The notes below the pieces were generated by a model, which was not told where the DNA came from, made no database searches, and worked only from the letters and a program-made list of their open reading frames with translations. This document shows, in pieces, positions 7,006 to 14,264 of a stretch of 32,665 nucleotides of DNA; positions within the stretch are counted from its first letter, which is position 1, and each line of letters starts with the position of its first letter. The stretch is from Gemmatimonadota bacterium (lineage in GTDB: Bacteria > Gemmatimonadota > Gemmatimonadetes > Palauibacterales > Palauibacteraceae): the NCBI GenBank assembly GCA_029861425.1, contig JAOTZH010000022.1, forward strand, positions 1-32,665, given 5' to 3'. A program made the position numbers and the translations under genes.

Positions 7006-9087
7006 ATGTTTCGTCGCCCAGCCGTAATCGTCGTCTGCGCCGCCGCCCTCCTCGCCACGCCCGTCCTCGGCCAGGATCGTCGCGACATGACGATCGTCGA
7101 TCTCATCGAGATGCCCGGCATCGGGGGTCCCGTCATCTCGCCCGACGCGAGCCAGGTGCTCTTCACGCGGACGGACGCCGACTGGGATTCGAACGCGACC
7201 CGCACACACATCTGGCGCGTCGGGATGGACGGCGCGGCGGCCGTCCAGATGACGAACGGCGAGAACGGCGAAGGGAACCCGCGCTGGGCGCCGGACGGCT
7301 CGCGGATCGCCTTCGTCGCGCGCCGGGGCGATGAAGAGGCATCGCAGATCTACCTGATCTCGAATGCGGGCGGCGAAGCGCGGGCGCTGACAGAGCACCC
7401 CACCAGCGTCAACGCGATCGAATGGTCCCCGAACGGCGAGTGGATCTACTTCGTGGCGCAGCGTGAGGAGACGGAGGCGGAAGAGGCCCGCGCTGCCGTG
7501 AAGGACAACGTCTTCCGGTACGAGGAGGACCTCAGACGGAGCGACCTGTGGCGTGCCAGCGCCGAGACCGGCGAGGCCGAGATCGTGTCGGACGGGATCC
7601 ATCATGTTCGCGGATACTCGGTCTCCCGCGACGGGACGAAGCTGCTGGTGCAGATGTCTCCGACCCCGCTCTTCGACGACATGCTCGCCTCTGAGCTGTG
7701 GATCGCGGACGGGGACGGGGCCGGCGCGAGGCAGATCACGCACAACCGGGTAGGCGAGGGCAACGCGACGCTGTCTCCCGACAATCGCCACGCGATCTTC
7801 GTGGCGAACACGAACGACGAGCTGAGCGACTTCTATTTCAACCAGCGCGTGTTCGTGGTGCCGACGGACGGGGGCGAGCCGGTGTCGATCCTGCCCGGCG
7901 GGCACCTGGACGTAAACGGGGCCATGTGGTCCGCGGACGGAAGCGAGGTTTTCGTCCGGGTGAACACGGGGGTAAGACAGCAGATCTTCTCGGCCGAGCT
8001 CGGGGATATCGAGGGCGACGGACAACACGACGCCCGGGTGACGCCGGTGACCGAGGGTGACCACAGTGTCGGCGCCTGGGACTACCACCCGGCCACGGAG
8101 ACTCACGTCTTCTCGATCAACCGGGCGGACAACGCCGGCGACCTGTGGGTGCTCTCCGCGGGGCGGGGTGGGCCTCGACAGGTCACGCATGTCTTCGACT
8201 ACCTGACGGAGGAGTTCCGGATTCCACGCATCGAGGACATTCGGTGGGAGGGCGAGGATGGCGTCGAAGTGGAGGGCCTCCTCTACTATCCCATCGATTA
8301 CGTCGAGGGCACCCGGTATCCCCTCGTCGTCCAGACGCACGGCGGCCCGCCGGCATCCGACAAGTTCGGGTTCTCCCGCTCGCACAACTACGAGGCCGTT
8401 CTGGCCGCCCGCGGCTTCTTCGTCTTCAAGCCCAACTACCGGGGTTCCACGGGCTACGGGGACGACTTCCTGCGGAACATGGTCGGCCACTATTTCGACC
8501 AGGCCCACAAGGACGTGATGGCTGGCGTCGATCATCTGATCGACGCGGGACTCATCGACGGCGCACGCATGGCGAAGATGGGCTGGAGCGCCGGCGGTCA
8601 CATGACGAACAAGATCATCACCTACACGGACCGCTTCAAAGCGGCCTCATCCGGCGCGGGCGCGATCAACTGGATGTCAATGTACGCGCAGAGTGATGTG
8701 CGGATCTACCGAACCCCATGGTTCGGAGGGACCCCCTGGTCGGAGGACGCGCCGATCGAGGCCTACATGGAGGCGTCGCCGCTGTTCGATCTCCACAAGG
8801 TCACGACGCCGACCATCGTCCTCGTCGGTGAGAACGACAATCGCGTTCCCATGGCGCAATCCGTCGAGCTCTATCAGGGCCTCAAGTCGAACGGCGTCGA
8901 GACCCACCTGTACGTCGCGCCTGAACAGGGTCACGGCTGGCGAGAGCTTCAGCAGCGGCTCTTCAAGGCCAACGTCGAGCTCGACTGGTTCTACAAGTGG
9001 GTGCTCGAGGACGAGTACGAGTGGGAGACGTCGCCGGCCCACCCGAAGACGGAGAAGGCGGTGACGACCGCCGGCCAGGACGGCTAG
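7006..9087 (+). CDS. S9 family peptidase (prolyl-oligopeptidase/acylaminoacyl-peptidase type), exported
   Basis: The protein has 693 residues. The start is the ATG at 7006, behind GGGAGAAG and followed by a clear signal peptide (MFRRPAVIVVCAAALLATPV, cleavage near residue 22). The longer frame upstream overlaps the divergent gene and was rejected. The N-terminal two-thirds is a TolB/PD40-type beta-propeller (repeated ISPDASQVLF, WAPDGSRIAFV, WSPNGEWIYFV, LSPDNRHAIFV motifs). The C-terminal alpha/beta-hydrolase domain has the nucleophile in MGWSAGG (S528), the acid in VGENDNRVP (D611) and the histidine in EQGHGW (H643). Family members cleave short peptides in the periplasm for peptide scavenging. 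Its last four bases overlap the convergent neighbour's stop. The family call is near certain. Confidence 0.95.
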   Translation: MFRRPAVIVVCAAALLATPVLGQDRRDMTIVDLIEMPGIGGPVISPDASQVLFTRTDADWDSNATRTHIWRVGMDGAAAVQMTNGENGEGNPRWAPDGSRIAFVARRGDEEASQIYLISNAGGEARALTEHPTSVNAIEWSPNGEWIYFVAQREETEAEEARAAVKDNVFRYEEDLRRSDLWRASAETGEAEIVSDGIHHVRGYSVSRDGTKLLVQMSPTPLFDDMLASELWIADGDGAGARQITHNRVGEGNATLSPDNRHAIFVANTNDELSDFYFNQRVFVVPTDGGEPVSILPGGHLDVNGAMWSADGSEVFVRVNTGVRQQIFSAELGDIEGDGQHDARVTPVTEGDHSVGAWDYHPATETHVFSINRADNAGDLWVLSAGRGGPRQVTHVFDYLTEEFRIPRIEDIRWEGEDGVEVEGLLYYPIDYVEGTRYPLVVQTHGGPPASDKFGFSRSHNYEAVLAARGFFVFKPNYRGSTGYGDDFLRNMVGHYFDQAHKDVMAGVDHLIDAGLIDGARMAKMGWSAGGHMTNKIITYTDRFKAASSGAGAINWMSMYAQSDVRIYRTPWFGGTPWSEDAPIEAYMEASPLFDLHKVTTPTIVLVGENDNRVPMAQSVELYQGLKSNGVETHLYVAPEQGHGWRELQQRLFKANVELDWFYKWVLEDEYEWETSPAHPKTEKAVTTAGQDG

Positions 9088-9515
9088 CCGACCGCCTCGC
9101 GGGGCTCACGACCGCGTCGAGCGGCGCGGTCGATCGGGCGAGCGAGCAGGGCAAAGAAGCCGGCGCCAACGGCCGCGGACGCGATCGCGACTCCGACTCC
9201 GGTGTCACCCCAGAAGCGGCTGGCGAACCCGGCGGCCGCACCAGCCGTCGCGACCCAGGCGAGAAGCGCCGCCCTGGTGAAGGAGGGTCGCCACCACAGG
9301 GACCAGGCCACGAGCAGGCCGGCCATTCCCCAGGTCAGGGACATGCTGGCGGCAGTGTACTGACCCGTGGTGGAGGCCGTGAAGAAATCCCTGAAGGCAG
9401 TGTAGGCGCCGTAGCCGCCGACCACGAGCAGGAACCCGCTCCAGATTCTCACGGAGCCGGGGGGTCTTCGAATCGATCGCCGGGCTGGAAGCTCCCGGGA
9501 GGTCAGCCCTCCCAC
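9084..9515 (-). CDS. Small integral membrane protein, unknown function
   Basis: The frame gives 143 residues from a GTG at 9515-9513, overlapping the stop of the upstream gene (9503) by 13 nt. A later GTG at 9452 (VRIWSGFLLVVGG) is an alternative start lacking a clear ribosome site. About four hydrophobic helices are visible: WSGFLLVVGGYGAYTAF, MSLTWGMAGLLVAWSLW, AALLAWVATAGAAAGFA and GVAIASAAVGAGFFALL. The tail is basic and probably cytoplasmic. It converges on the S9 peptidase with a 4-nt stop-to-stop overlap. No motif identifies a family. It is probably co-expressed with the small coiled-coil protein upstream. Confidence 0.65.
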   Translation of the reverse strand: MGGLTSRELPARRSIRRPPGSVRIWSGFLLVVGGYGAYTAFRDFFTASTTGQYTAASMSLTWGMAGLLVAWSLWWRPSFTRAALLAWVATAGAAAGFASRFWGDTGVGVAIASAAVGAGFFALLARPIDRAARRGREPREAVG

Positions 9516-9817
9516 CCCTCTCGATTCGGAAGCTGCTTCGGATCCCGGTGCGACAGGAGGTTCTCGACGAAGTCCTGTCGCTCACCGAGGAGCTCCAGAT
9601 GCCCCTCGATCCGCCCGACCGCGTGCTTGATCTGCTCGATTTCGCCTTCGAGCATGGCGGCGTTGCCGCGGCCCAGGCGGGCCTCCTGACGGTCTCGAAT
9701 CGTCTCCTCCATCACGCGGCCCAGCCGTCGGAGGATGGGGAACGTGACGATGAAGCCTCCGATGATGACGGTCATCACGACGGCGAAGATCATTCCGGCC
9801 TCTGCGTACGGATCCAT
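9503..9817 (-). CDS. Small single-pass membrane protein with coiled-coil tail
   Basis: The protein has 104 residues from the ATG at 9817-9815, selected because GGGGGAAAG precedes it; an upstream in-frame start would place codons in the inverted-repeat region. Residues around 8-28 (GMIFAVVMTVIIGGFIVTFPI) form one transmembrane helix. A long charged helix follows (RVMEETIRDRQEARLG, EGEIEQIKHAVGRIEGHLELLGERQDF) with coiled-coil heptads. The layout is reminiscent of small PspB-like or scaffold membrane proteins, but I see no specific match. It overlaps the next membrane protein gene by 13 nt, implying co-translation. Confidence 0.65.
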   Translation of the reverse strand: MDPYAEAGMIFAVVMTVIIGGFIVTFPILRRLGRVMEETIRDRQEARLGRGNAAMLEGEIEQIKHAVGRIEGHLELLGERQDFVENLLSHRDPKQLPNREGWEG

Positions 9818-9838
9818 GCTTTCCCCCGGCAAGAGCGT

Positions 9839-9867
9839 TTGTGGGCTGGACGATAAGGCGCCCACAA
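9839..9867. promoter_or_regulatory. Inverted repeat (operator or stem-loop) upstream of aldolase gene
   Basis: TTGTGGGC (9839-9846) and GCCCACAA (9860-9867) are perfect 8-bp inverted arms with a 13-nt spacer that contains GATAAG, a possible -10 element. It lies in the divergent region between the small coiled-coil protein (-) and the aldolase/SDR gene (+). The symmetry fits a dimeric repressor operator or a leader stem-loop; the sequence alone cannot decide. Confidence 0.5.
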
Positions 9868-9872
9868 GACGG

Positions 9873-9949
9873 ACGGCTGGCAGGGGGCGCGAGTTTCACC
9901 CGTGAACTGGCGCGCCCGGCGTGGCCCGGGGTACCCTCCTGCCAGCCGT
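9873..9949. repeat. Long nested inverted repeat / structured leader
   Basis: The outer arms are a perfect 12-bp inverted pair, ACGGCTGGCAGG (9873-9884) and CCTGCCAGCCGT (9938-9949). Inside them a second stem pairs 9885-9891 (GGGCGCG) with 9911-9917. It continues through A92-G93 with C07-T08 and TTCA with TGAA around a CCCG loop (9899-9902). A 20-nt stretch (9918-9937) is left unpaired on the 3' side. The element ends 42 bp before the aldolase start. It could be a cis-regulatory RNA, an attenuator, or a bidirectional terminator-like insulator between divergent genes. Confidence 0.55.
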
Positions 9950-9991
9950 GGATCGAGGTGCCGCAACGAACCGGGAATCAGGCAGGCAGGG

Positions 9992-12046
9992 ATGCAGAAC
10001 CGCTGGTCCGACGAAGACGCCGCACGTGCCGTCGAGAGTTACGGCACCGAAGGAATCCAGGAAGATCTCGCGCTCCGAGTGTACACGACCCGGCTGCTGG
10101 GATCCGAGCCGCGGCTCGTTCTTCACGGCGGCGGGAACACCTCGGTCAAGTCGAGAGCCGTCGACCTGACCGGAGCGGAGCTCGACGTCCTGTTCGTGAA
10201 GGGGAGCGGCTGGGACATGGGGACGATCGAGCCGCCGGGGCTCCCGGCGGTTCAACTCGAGCCGCTCCTGGCCCTGGCCGCCATGGAGAGCCTGACCGAC
10301 GAAGACATGGTCAACTTCCAGCGGCGGAACCTGCTCGACTCGACGTCGCCGAATCCGTCGGTGGAGACCCTCCTCCACGCATGGGTCCCGCACAAATTCA
10401 TCGACCATACACACGCCAACGGCGCTCTCGTCCTCACGGACCAGCCCGACGGTGAGGCGGTTTGCCGGGAGCTGTATGGGGAACGCCTGGCGATCGTCCC
10501 CTACATCATGCCGGGCTTCGATCTGGCGAAGGCCTGCAAAGCGGTCGCCGACGTCCACCCGGAGGCCGAAGGGCTCGTGCTGCTCAAGCATGGGCTGTTC
10601 ACCTTCGGTGCGACCGCACGCGAGGCGTACGAGCGCATGATCGATGTCGTGACGCTCGCCGAGGAGCGCATCGAGCGGGGACTCGGCGCGCCGATCGTGT
10701 CGGCTGGCTGGCCGGCGATGGCGGCCCCGCCGGAGGCGATCGCGCCGGCGTTGCGCGGCCTCCTCGCGAACGAGACCGATGCGACCGAGGGTAGGTACGA
10801 GCGCTTCGTGCTGGACTTCCGGACCCACGACGCGATCCTCGACTACGTCGGCGCGGCCGACATCGGGACCTTCAGCCAGGTCGGCACGGTGACGCCCGAC
10901 CACGCGATCCGGACGAAGCCGCTTCCCGTGATTTTGCCACACCCGCCGGTGGGCGATCTGGAGGCATGGACGGCCGCCGCGGCCGAGTCGATCGCGGAAT
11001 ACAGAAAGGCCTACGTCGAGTACTTCGAGCGTCACAATCCGCGATATGGCGGGGGAAAACAAATGCTCGACACCAGCCCCCGAGTGATGCTCGTACCCGG
11101 AGTCGGGTTGTTCGGGGCCGGCAACTCCGCAGCCGCCGCGAGTGCCGCGGCCGATCTGGCCGAGACCACGGTGGAGGTGATTGCCGCCGCACACCGGATG
11201 GGGGGCTTCGAGAGCATCTCCGAAGGCGACCTGTTCGACATCGAGTACTGGTCGCTGGAGCAGGCGAAGCTCGCCGGGCGCAAGGAGGGCGAGCTCGCTC
11301 GACACGTGGTCGCGATCACCGGAGGAGCCGGAGCCATAGGCCGTTCTACCGCCGAGGCGTTTCGTGCCCGTGGCGCCGAGGTGGCGTTGCTCGATCTCGG
11401 GGGAAAGGCGCTCGATGAGGCGTCGGAGACCATCGGGGCCGCCGCGATCGCGTGCGACGTGACCGACGCACCATCCGTCGAGCTCGCCCTGCGGACCGTC
11501 GCCCGGACCTTCGGAGGGCTGGACATCCTCGTCTCGAACGCGGGAGCCGCGTGGCAGGGCGGCATGGCCGACGTGGATGATGAGCTGCTCCGCCGGAGCT
11601 TCGAGTTGAACTTCTTCGGACACCAACACGCCGCGAAATCGGCTGTCGGCATCATGCGCGAGCAGGGGACCGGCGGTGCGCTCCTGTTCAACGTGTCCAA
11701 GCAGGCGGTGAACCCCGGGCCGAACTTCGGTCCCTACGGCTTGCCGAAGGCCGCCACGCTCGGCCTGGTCAGGCAATACGCGATCGAACACGGTCGCGAC
11801 GGCATCCGCTCGAACGGGGTGAACGCGGACCGCATCCGGAGCGGTATCCTCACCGACGACATGGTGTCCGAGCGTGCGGATGCCCGTGGAGTCAGCGAGT
11901 CCGACTACATGCGCGGCAACCTTCTCGGGCGCGAGGTTCTCGCGTCCGACGTCGCGGAGGCCTTCGTCGCGCTCGCGTTGGCCCGCAAGACGACCGGTGC
12001 GATCCTGACCGTCGATGGCGGGAACGTGGCGGCCGCCCTCAGGTAG
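9992..12046 (+). CDS. Bifunctional class II aldolase / short-chain dehydrogenase (RhaD-aldolase/ADH-like)
   Basis: The protein has 684 residues from the ATG at 9992 (AGGCAGGG just upstream). The open frame back to 9902 covers the hairpin region and was not used. The N-terminal domain (about 1-430) is a class II aldolase/adducin fold with GGGNTSVKS (49-57 region), zinc-binding H139 and H141 in HTHANGAL, and H200 in KHGLFTFG. The C-terminal domain is an SDR with TGGAGAIG (443-450) and YGLPK (Y582, K586). This is the architecture of bifunctional rhamnulose-1-phosphate aldolase/lactaldehyde dehydrogenase-type proteins: cleavage of a (deoxy)ketose 1-phosphate to DHAP plus an aldehyde, which the SDR then reduces or oxidises. 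No other rhamnose gene is nearby, so a different deoxysugar phosphate is possible. It converges on the amidohydrolase, 26 bp away. Confidence 0.9.
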   Translation: MQNRWSDEDAARAVESYGTEGIQEDLALRVYTTRLLGSEPRLVLHGGGNTSVKSRAVDLTGAELDVLFVKGSGWDMGTIEPPGLPAVQLEPLLALAAMESLTDEDMVNFQRRNLLDSTSPNPSVETLLHAWVPHKFIDHTHANGALVLTDQPDGEAVCRELYGERLAIVPYIMPGFDLAKACKAVADVHPEAEGLVLLKHGLFTFGATAREAYERMIDVVTLAEERIERGLGAPIVSAGWPAMAAPPEAIAPALRGLLANETDATEGRYERFVLDFRTHDAILDYVGAADIGTFSQVGTVTPDHAIRTKPLPVILPHPPVGDLEAWTAAAAESIAEYRKAYVEYFERHNPRYGGGKQMLDTSPRVMLVPGVGLFGAGNSAAAASAAADLAETTVEVIAAAHRMGGFESISEGDLFDIEYWSLEQAKLAGRKEGELARHVVAITGGAGAIGRSTAEAFRARGAEVALLDLGGKALDEASETIGAAAIACDVTDAPSVELALRTVARTFGGLDILVSNAGAAWQGGMADVDDELLRRSFELNFFGHQHAAKSAVGIMREQGTGGALLFNVSKQAVNPGPNFGPYGLPKAATLGLVRQYAIEHGRDGIRSNGVNADRIRSGILTDDMVSERADARGVSESDYMRGNLLGREVLASDVAEAFVALALARKTTGAILTVDGGNVAAALR

Positions 12047-12053
12047 CCTGCCG

Positions 12054-12070
12054 CGGGCGTCCGCAGCCCG
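12054..12070. terminator. Weak hairpin between convergent genes
   Basis: CGGGC (12054-12058) and GCCCG (12066-12070) form a 5-bp stem with a 7-nt loop. It fills the 26-bp gap between the convergent aldolase/SDR and amidohydrolase stops. It is short and lacks a T-run, so it is at best a weak bidirectional terminator. Confidence 0.25.
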
Positions 12071-12072
12071 GG

Positions 12073-13404
12073 TCAGCTCCCTGTTATCTCCTCTGCGTGG
12101 GCTTCGATCTTCAACGACAGATCGCGGACCGCCGACAGAACCTTCGGTTCATCGAGAGTCGTGAGCATGCGGTCGCGCATCACCCAGCGTCCGTCGATCA
12201 GCACGGACCGCACGTCGTCCCGGCCGATCGTGTAGACGAGGTGAGCGTACGGATCGTACATCGGGAGCAGGTGAGGCCGATCCAGATCGACGAGGATCAC
12301 GTCCGCGCGCTTCCCCGGCTCGACTGATCCGATGCGATCGCCGAGTCCGAGGGCCTTCGCTCCGACCGATGTAACCATGCGGACGATCTCGACGGCCGGC
12401 GTTAGGGTCGGGTCCTGCCGGGCGCCACGCTGCAGCAGTCCGGCGAACCGCATGGCCGTCCACATGTCCAGGTCGTTCGAGCTCACCGGTCCGTCGGTGC
12501 CCACCAGGACGGGGATTCCATCCTCGAGCATCCGGGCGACGGGCGCGATCCCCGATCCGAGCTTGAGATTGGACAGCGGGTTGTGGAGCACGCCGGTCCC
12601 GGTCCGGACGAGACGGGCGAAATCGTCGTCGGTGAGGTGCACGCAGTGAGCGAGCACGGTGGGGCCGTCGAGGATCCCGAGCTCATCGAGGTGGGCTACG
12701 GGCGTGTGGCCGAACCGGTCGCGCGTCGAGTCGACCTCGGTCGCCGTCTCCGAACAGTGCGTGTGGAAGAGCGCGTCATGTCTGTCTGCCAGCGCCCGGG
12801 CGGCGGTCATCATTTCGGGGGATACCGTGAGCGCGTTGTGCGGCTCCACGCAGGCCGTGACAAGGGGCTCCCCGGCGAAGCGCTCGAACCAGGCCTCCCC
12901 CACCGCGAGCCGGTCGGGGTTGTCGATGCCGTCCGGTCCCTCGAAGTCGAAGAAGATCGGGCCGGTAACGACCCTGAAGCCCGCGTCCACGCTCGCTTCC
13001 GCCGCGGCCTCGGGGAACCAGAACATGTCGAGTCCACAGGTAGTCCCGGACCGGATCATCTCGGCCAGTGCGAGCTGGACGCCGAGCCGGACGTTGTCGT
13101 GGGTGACGAAAGCGCGCTCCGACATCCACAGCCGTTCGAGCCAGGGTTCGAGCGGCAGGTCCTCCACCAGGCTTCGAAACAGCGAGTCTCCCATGTGGAC
13201 ATGGCCGTTCACGAGGCCCGGCATGAGCAGTTGCCCGGATGCATCGACGGTTTCCGCAGCATCTACCGCGGAGAGCTCGGAGCGCGAACCGACCGCGGCG
13301 ATCGCCCCACCCGTAATGGCGATCGCCCCATCCTCGATGATTCGTTCCTCGCGATCCATCGAGACGATTGTCGGACCCAGAATCAGCAGTTCCGCGTCAG
13401 CCAC
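12073..13404 (-). CDS. mtaD: Amidohydrolase, 5-methylthioadenosine/S-adenosylhomocysteine deaminase type
   Basis: The protein has 443 residues from a GTG at 13404-13402, preceded by GGAG at 7-nt spacing inside the end of the phosphorylase gene, giving an 8-nt overlap. Metal-site motifs of the MtaD/ATZ-TRZ amidohydrolases are all present: GLVNGHVH (H68, H70), HTHCSE (H216 metal, E219 catalytic), LAHCVH (H253) and VGTDGPVSSNDLDMW (D304, with the family's SNNDLDM-like loop). The C-terminus has GSVEPGKRADVILVDLD. Characterised relatives deaminate MTA, SAH or other 5'-modified adenosines to inosine derivatives in the cytoplasm. The overlapping nucleoside phosphorylase would then split the product. 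Exact substrate preference cannot be read; related guanine- or triazine-type hydrolases are less likely. Confidence 0.85.
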   Translation of the reverse strand: MADAELLILGPTIVSMDREERIIEDGAIAITGGAIAAVGSRSELSAVDAAETVDASGQLLMPGLVNGHVHMGDSLFRSLVEDLPLEPWLERLWMSERAFVTHDNVRLGVQLALAEMIRSGTTCGLDMFWFPEAAAEASVDAGFRVVTGPIFFDFEGPDGIDNPDRLAVGEAWFERFAGEPLVTACVEPHNALTVSPEMMTAARALADRHDALFHTHCSETATEVDSTRDRFGHTPVAHLDELGILDGPTVLAHCVHLTDDDFARLVRTGTGVLHNPLSNLKLGSGIAPVARMLEDGIPVLVGTDGPVSSNDLDMWTAMRFAGLLQRGARQDPTLTPAVEIVRMVTSVGAKALGLGDRIGSVEPGKRADVILVDLDRPHLLPMYDPYAHLVYTIGRDDVRSVLIDGRWVMRDRMLTTLDEPKVLSAVRDLSLKIEAHAEEITGS

Positions 13405-14176
13405 TCGTGTTCTCCGGAGTAGTAGGGGCTTCGCCCCCGAGCGCCGCCGCCGAATCGACGGCGATCTCCAGCATATCCGACACCCCCGAGGCCACGACCT
13501 GGCGGTGCGGGTCATAGTCGGACATGTCGGCGCTCCGGGTGTCCACCAGGTTTCCGTCGACGGTCAGTATCCCGCCGGCTCGCACGCTGTTCATGCTCGC
13601 GATCACGAACAGGGCGGACATCTCCATTTCGACGGCCATCGCACCATGGTCGGTGTAGGACTGCCAGCGGGGCGGGAATGCCCCAGGGTAGAAGATGGCC
13701 TCCGTGACGACGAGTCCCTCCCGACAGGATCGACCGCGCGCTTCGGCCGACCGGACCAGCGATCGCGTCACATCGCGATCCGCGACGGCGGGGTAGGCGG
13801 CTCCGATCAACTGGTCGCTCGCGCCGTCCTCACGAACCGCCGCCGTGGCGATCAGGACCTCTCCGTCCTGGATGCCGAAGGAGATCGCCCCGCACGTGCC
13901 GGCCCGGATCAGGGTGCCGACTCCCGCCTTGATCAGCTCGGCGAAGCACACGAGCGCCCCCGAGGCTCCGACCCCGTGAGAAGCCACGCAGATGCGCACG
14001 CCGTCGCGCGAGCCGACGAGCGTCAGGTATTCCCGGTTGGAGGCGAGCTCTACCGTTTCGTCGAGAAGGGTAGCGGTCTCGCGGGCCCGTTCGGGATCTC
14101 CCACGACGATCGCGACATCAGGGACGTCCGCGGGGCGCACGCCCAAAATTGGAAGAGCTTGGTCCTCGGGTGGCAC
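13397..14176 (-). CDS. Nucleoside phosphorylase, PNP/UDP family
   Basis: The protein has 259 residues from a GTG at 14176-14174, with GGAG six bases upstream. Family features are the phosphate-binding GDPERA (26-31), RAGTCGAI (91-98), FYPGAFPP near 162-169 and the ribose-binding Glu-Met-Glu in AVEMEMSALF (E183, M184, E185). Length and motif order match uridine phosphorylase and trimeric/hexameric purine phosphorylases (NP-I family). It overlaps the MTA/SAH-type deaminase by 8 nt, so both should be made together. The natural reading is phosphorolysis of the inosine or methylthioinosine that the deaminase produces. A plain uridine phosphorylase role remains possible. Confidence 0.87.
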   Translation of the reverse strand: MPPEDQALPILGVRPADVPDVAIVVGDPERARETATLLDETVELASNREYLTLVGSRDGVRICVASHGVGASGALVCFAELIKAGVGTLIRAGTCGAISFGIQDGEVLIATAAVREDGASDQLIGAAYPAVADRDVTRSLVRSAEARGRSCREGLVVTEAIFYPGAFPPRWQSYTDHGAMAVEMEMSALFVIASMNSVRAGGILTVDGNLVDTRSADMSDYDPHRQVVASGVSDMLEIAVDSAAALGGEAPTTPENTSG

Positions 14177-14230
14177 GGCCGGCTCCGCGCAAGGGTTCGC
14201 TCAGCGCGAGCCACCGGCGCGTGTGCAGAT

Positions 14231-14256
14231 CGCCGGTTCGGGCTCGCGAGCCGGCG
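14231..14256 (-). terminator. Hairpin terminator after the degenerate JAMM-domain gene
   Basis: CGCCGGTTC (14231-14239) pairs with GAGCCGGCG (14248-14256), nine pairs including one G-T wobble, with an 8-nt loop. On the minus strand it starts 9 nt after the stop of the gene ending at 14265. No T-run follows, as is common in G+C-rich genomes. It also lies upstream of the phosphorylase start, separating the two minus-strand units. Confidence 0.45.
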
Positions 14257-14264
14257 CCAATCTA

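Noticed and set aside
9902-9991. Start of the aldolase/SDR protein at 9902
   Set aside because: The extra 30 residues lie within the inverted-repeat region and have no ribosome site; the ATG at 9992 begins a typical family N-terminus.
9896-11791. Minus-strand open frame of 631 codons across the aldolase/SDR gene
   Set aside because: It is the reverse shadow of a clear two-domain enzyme, with no ribosome site or recognisable motif.
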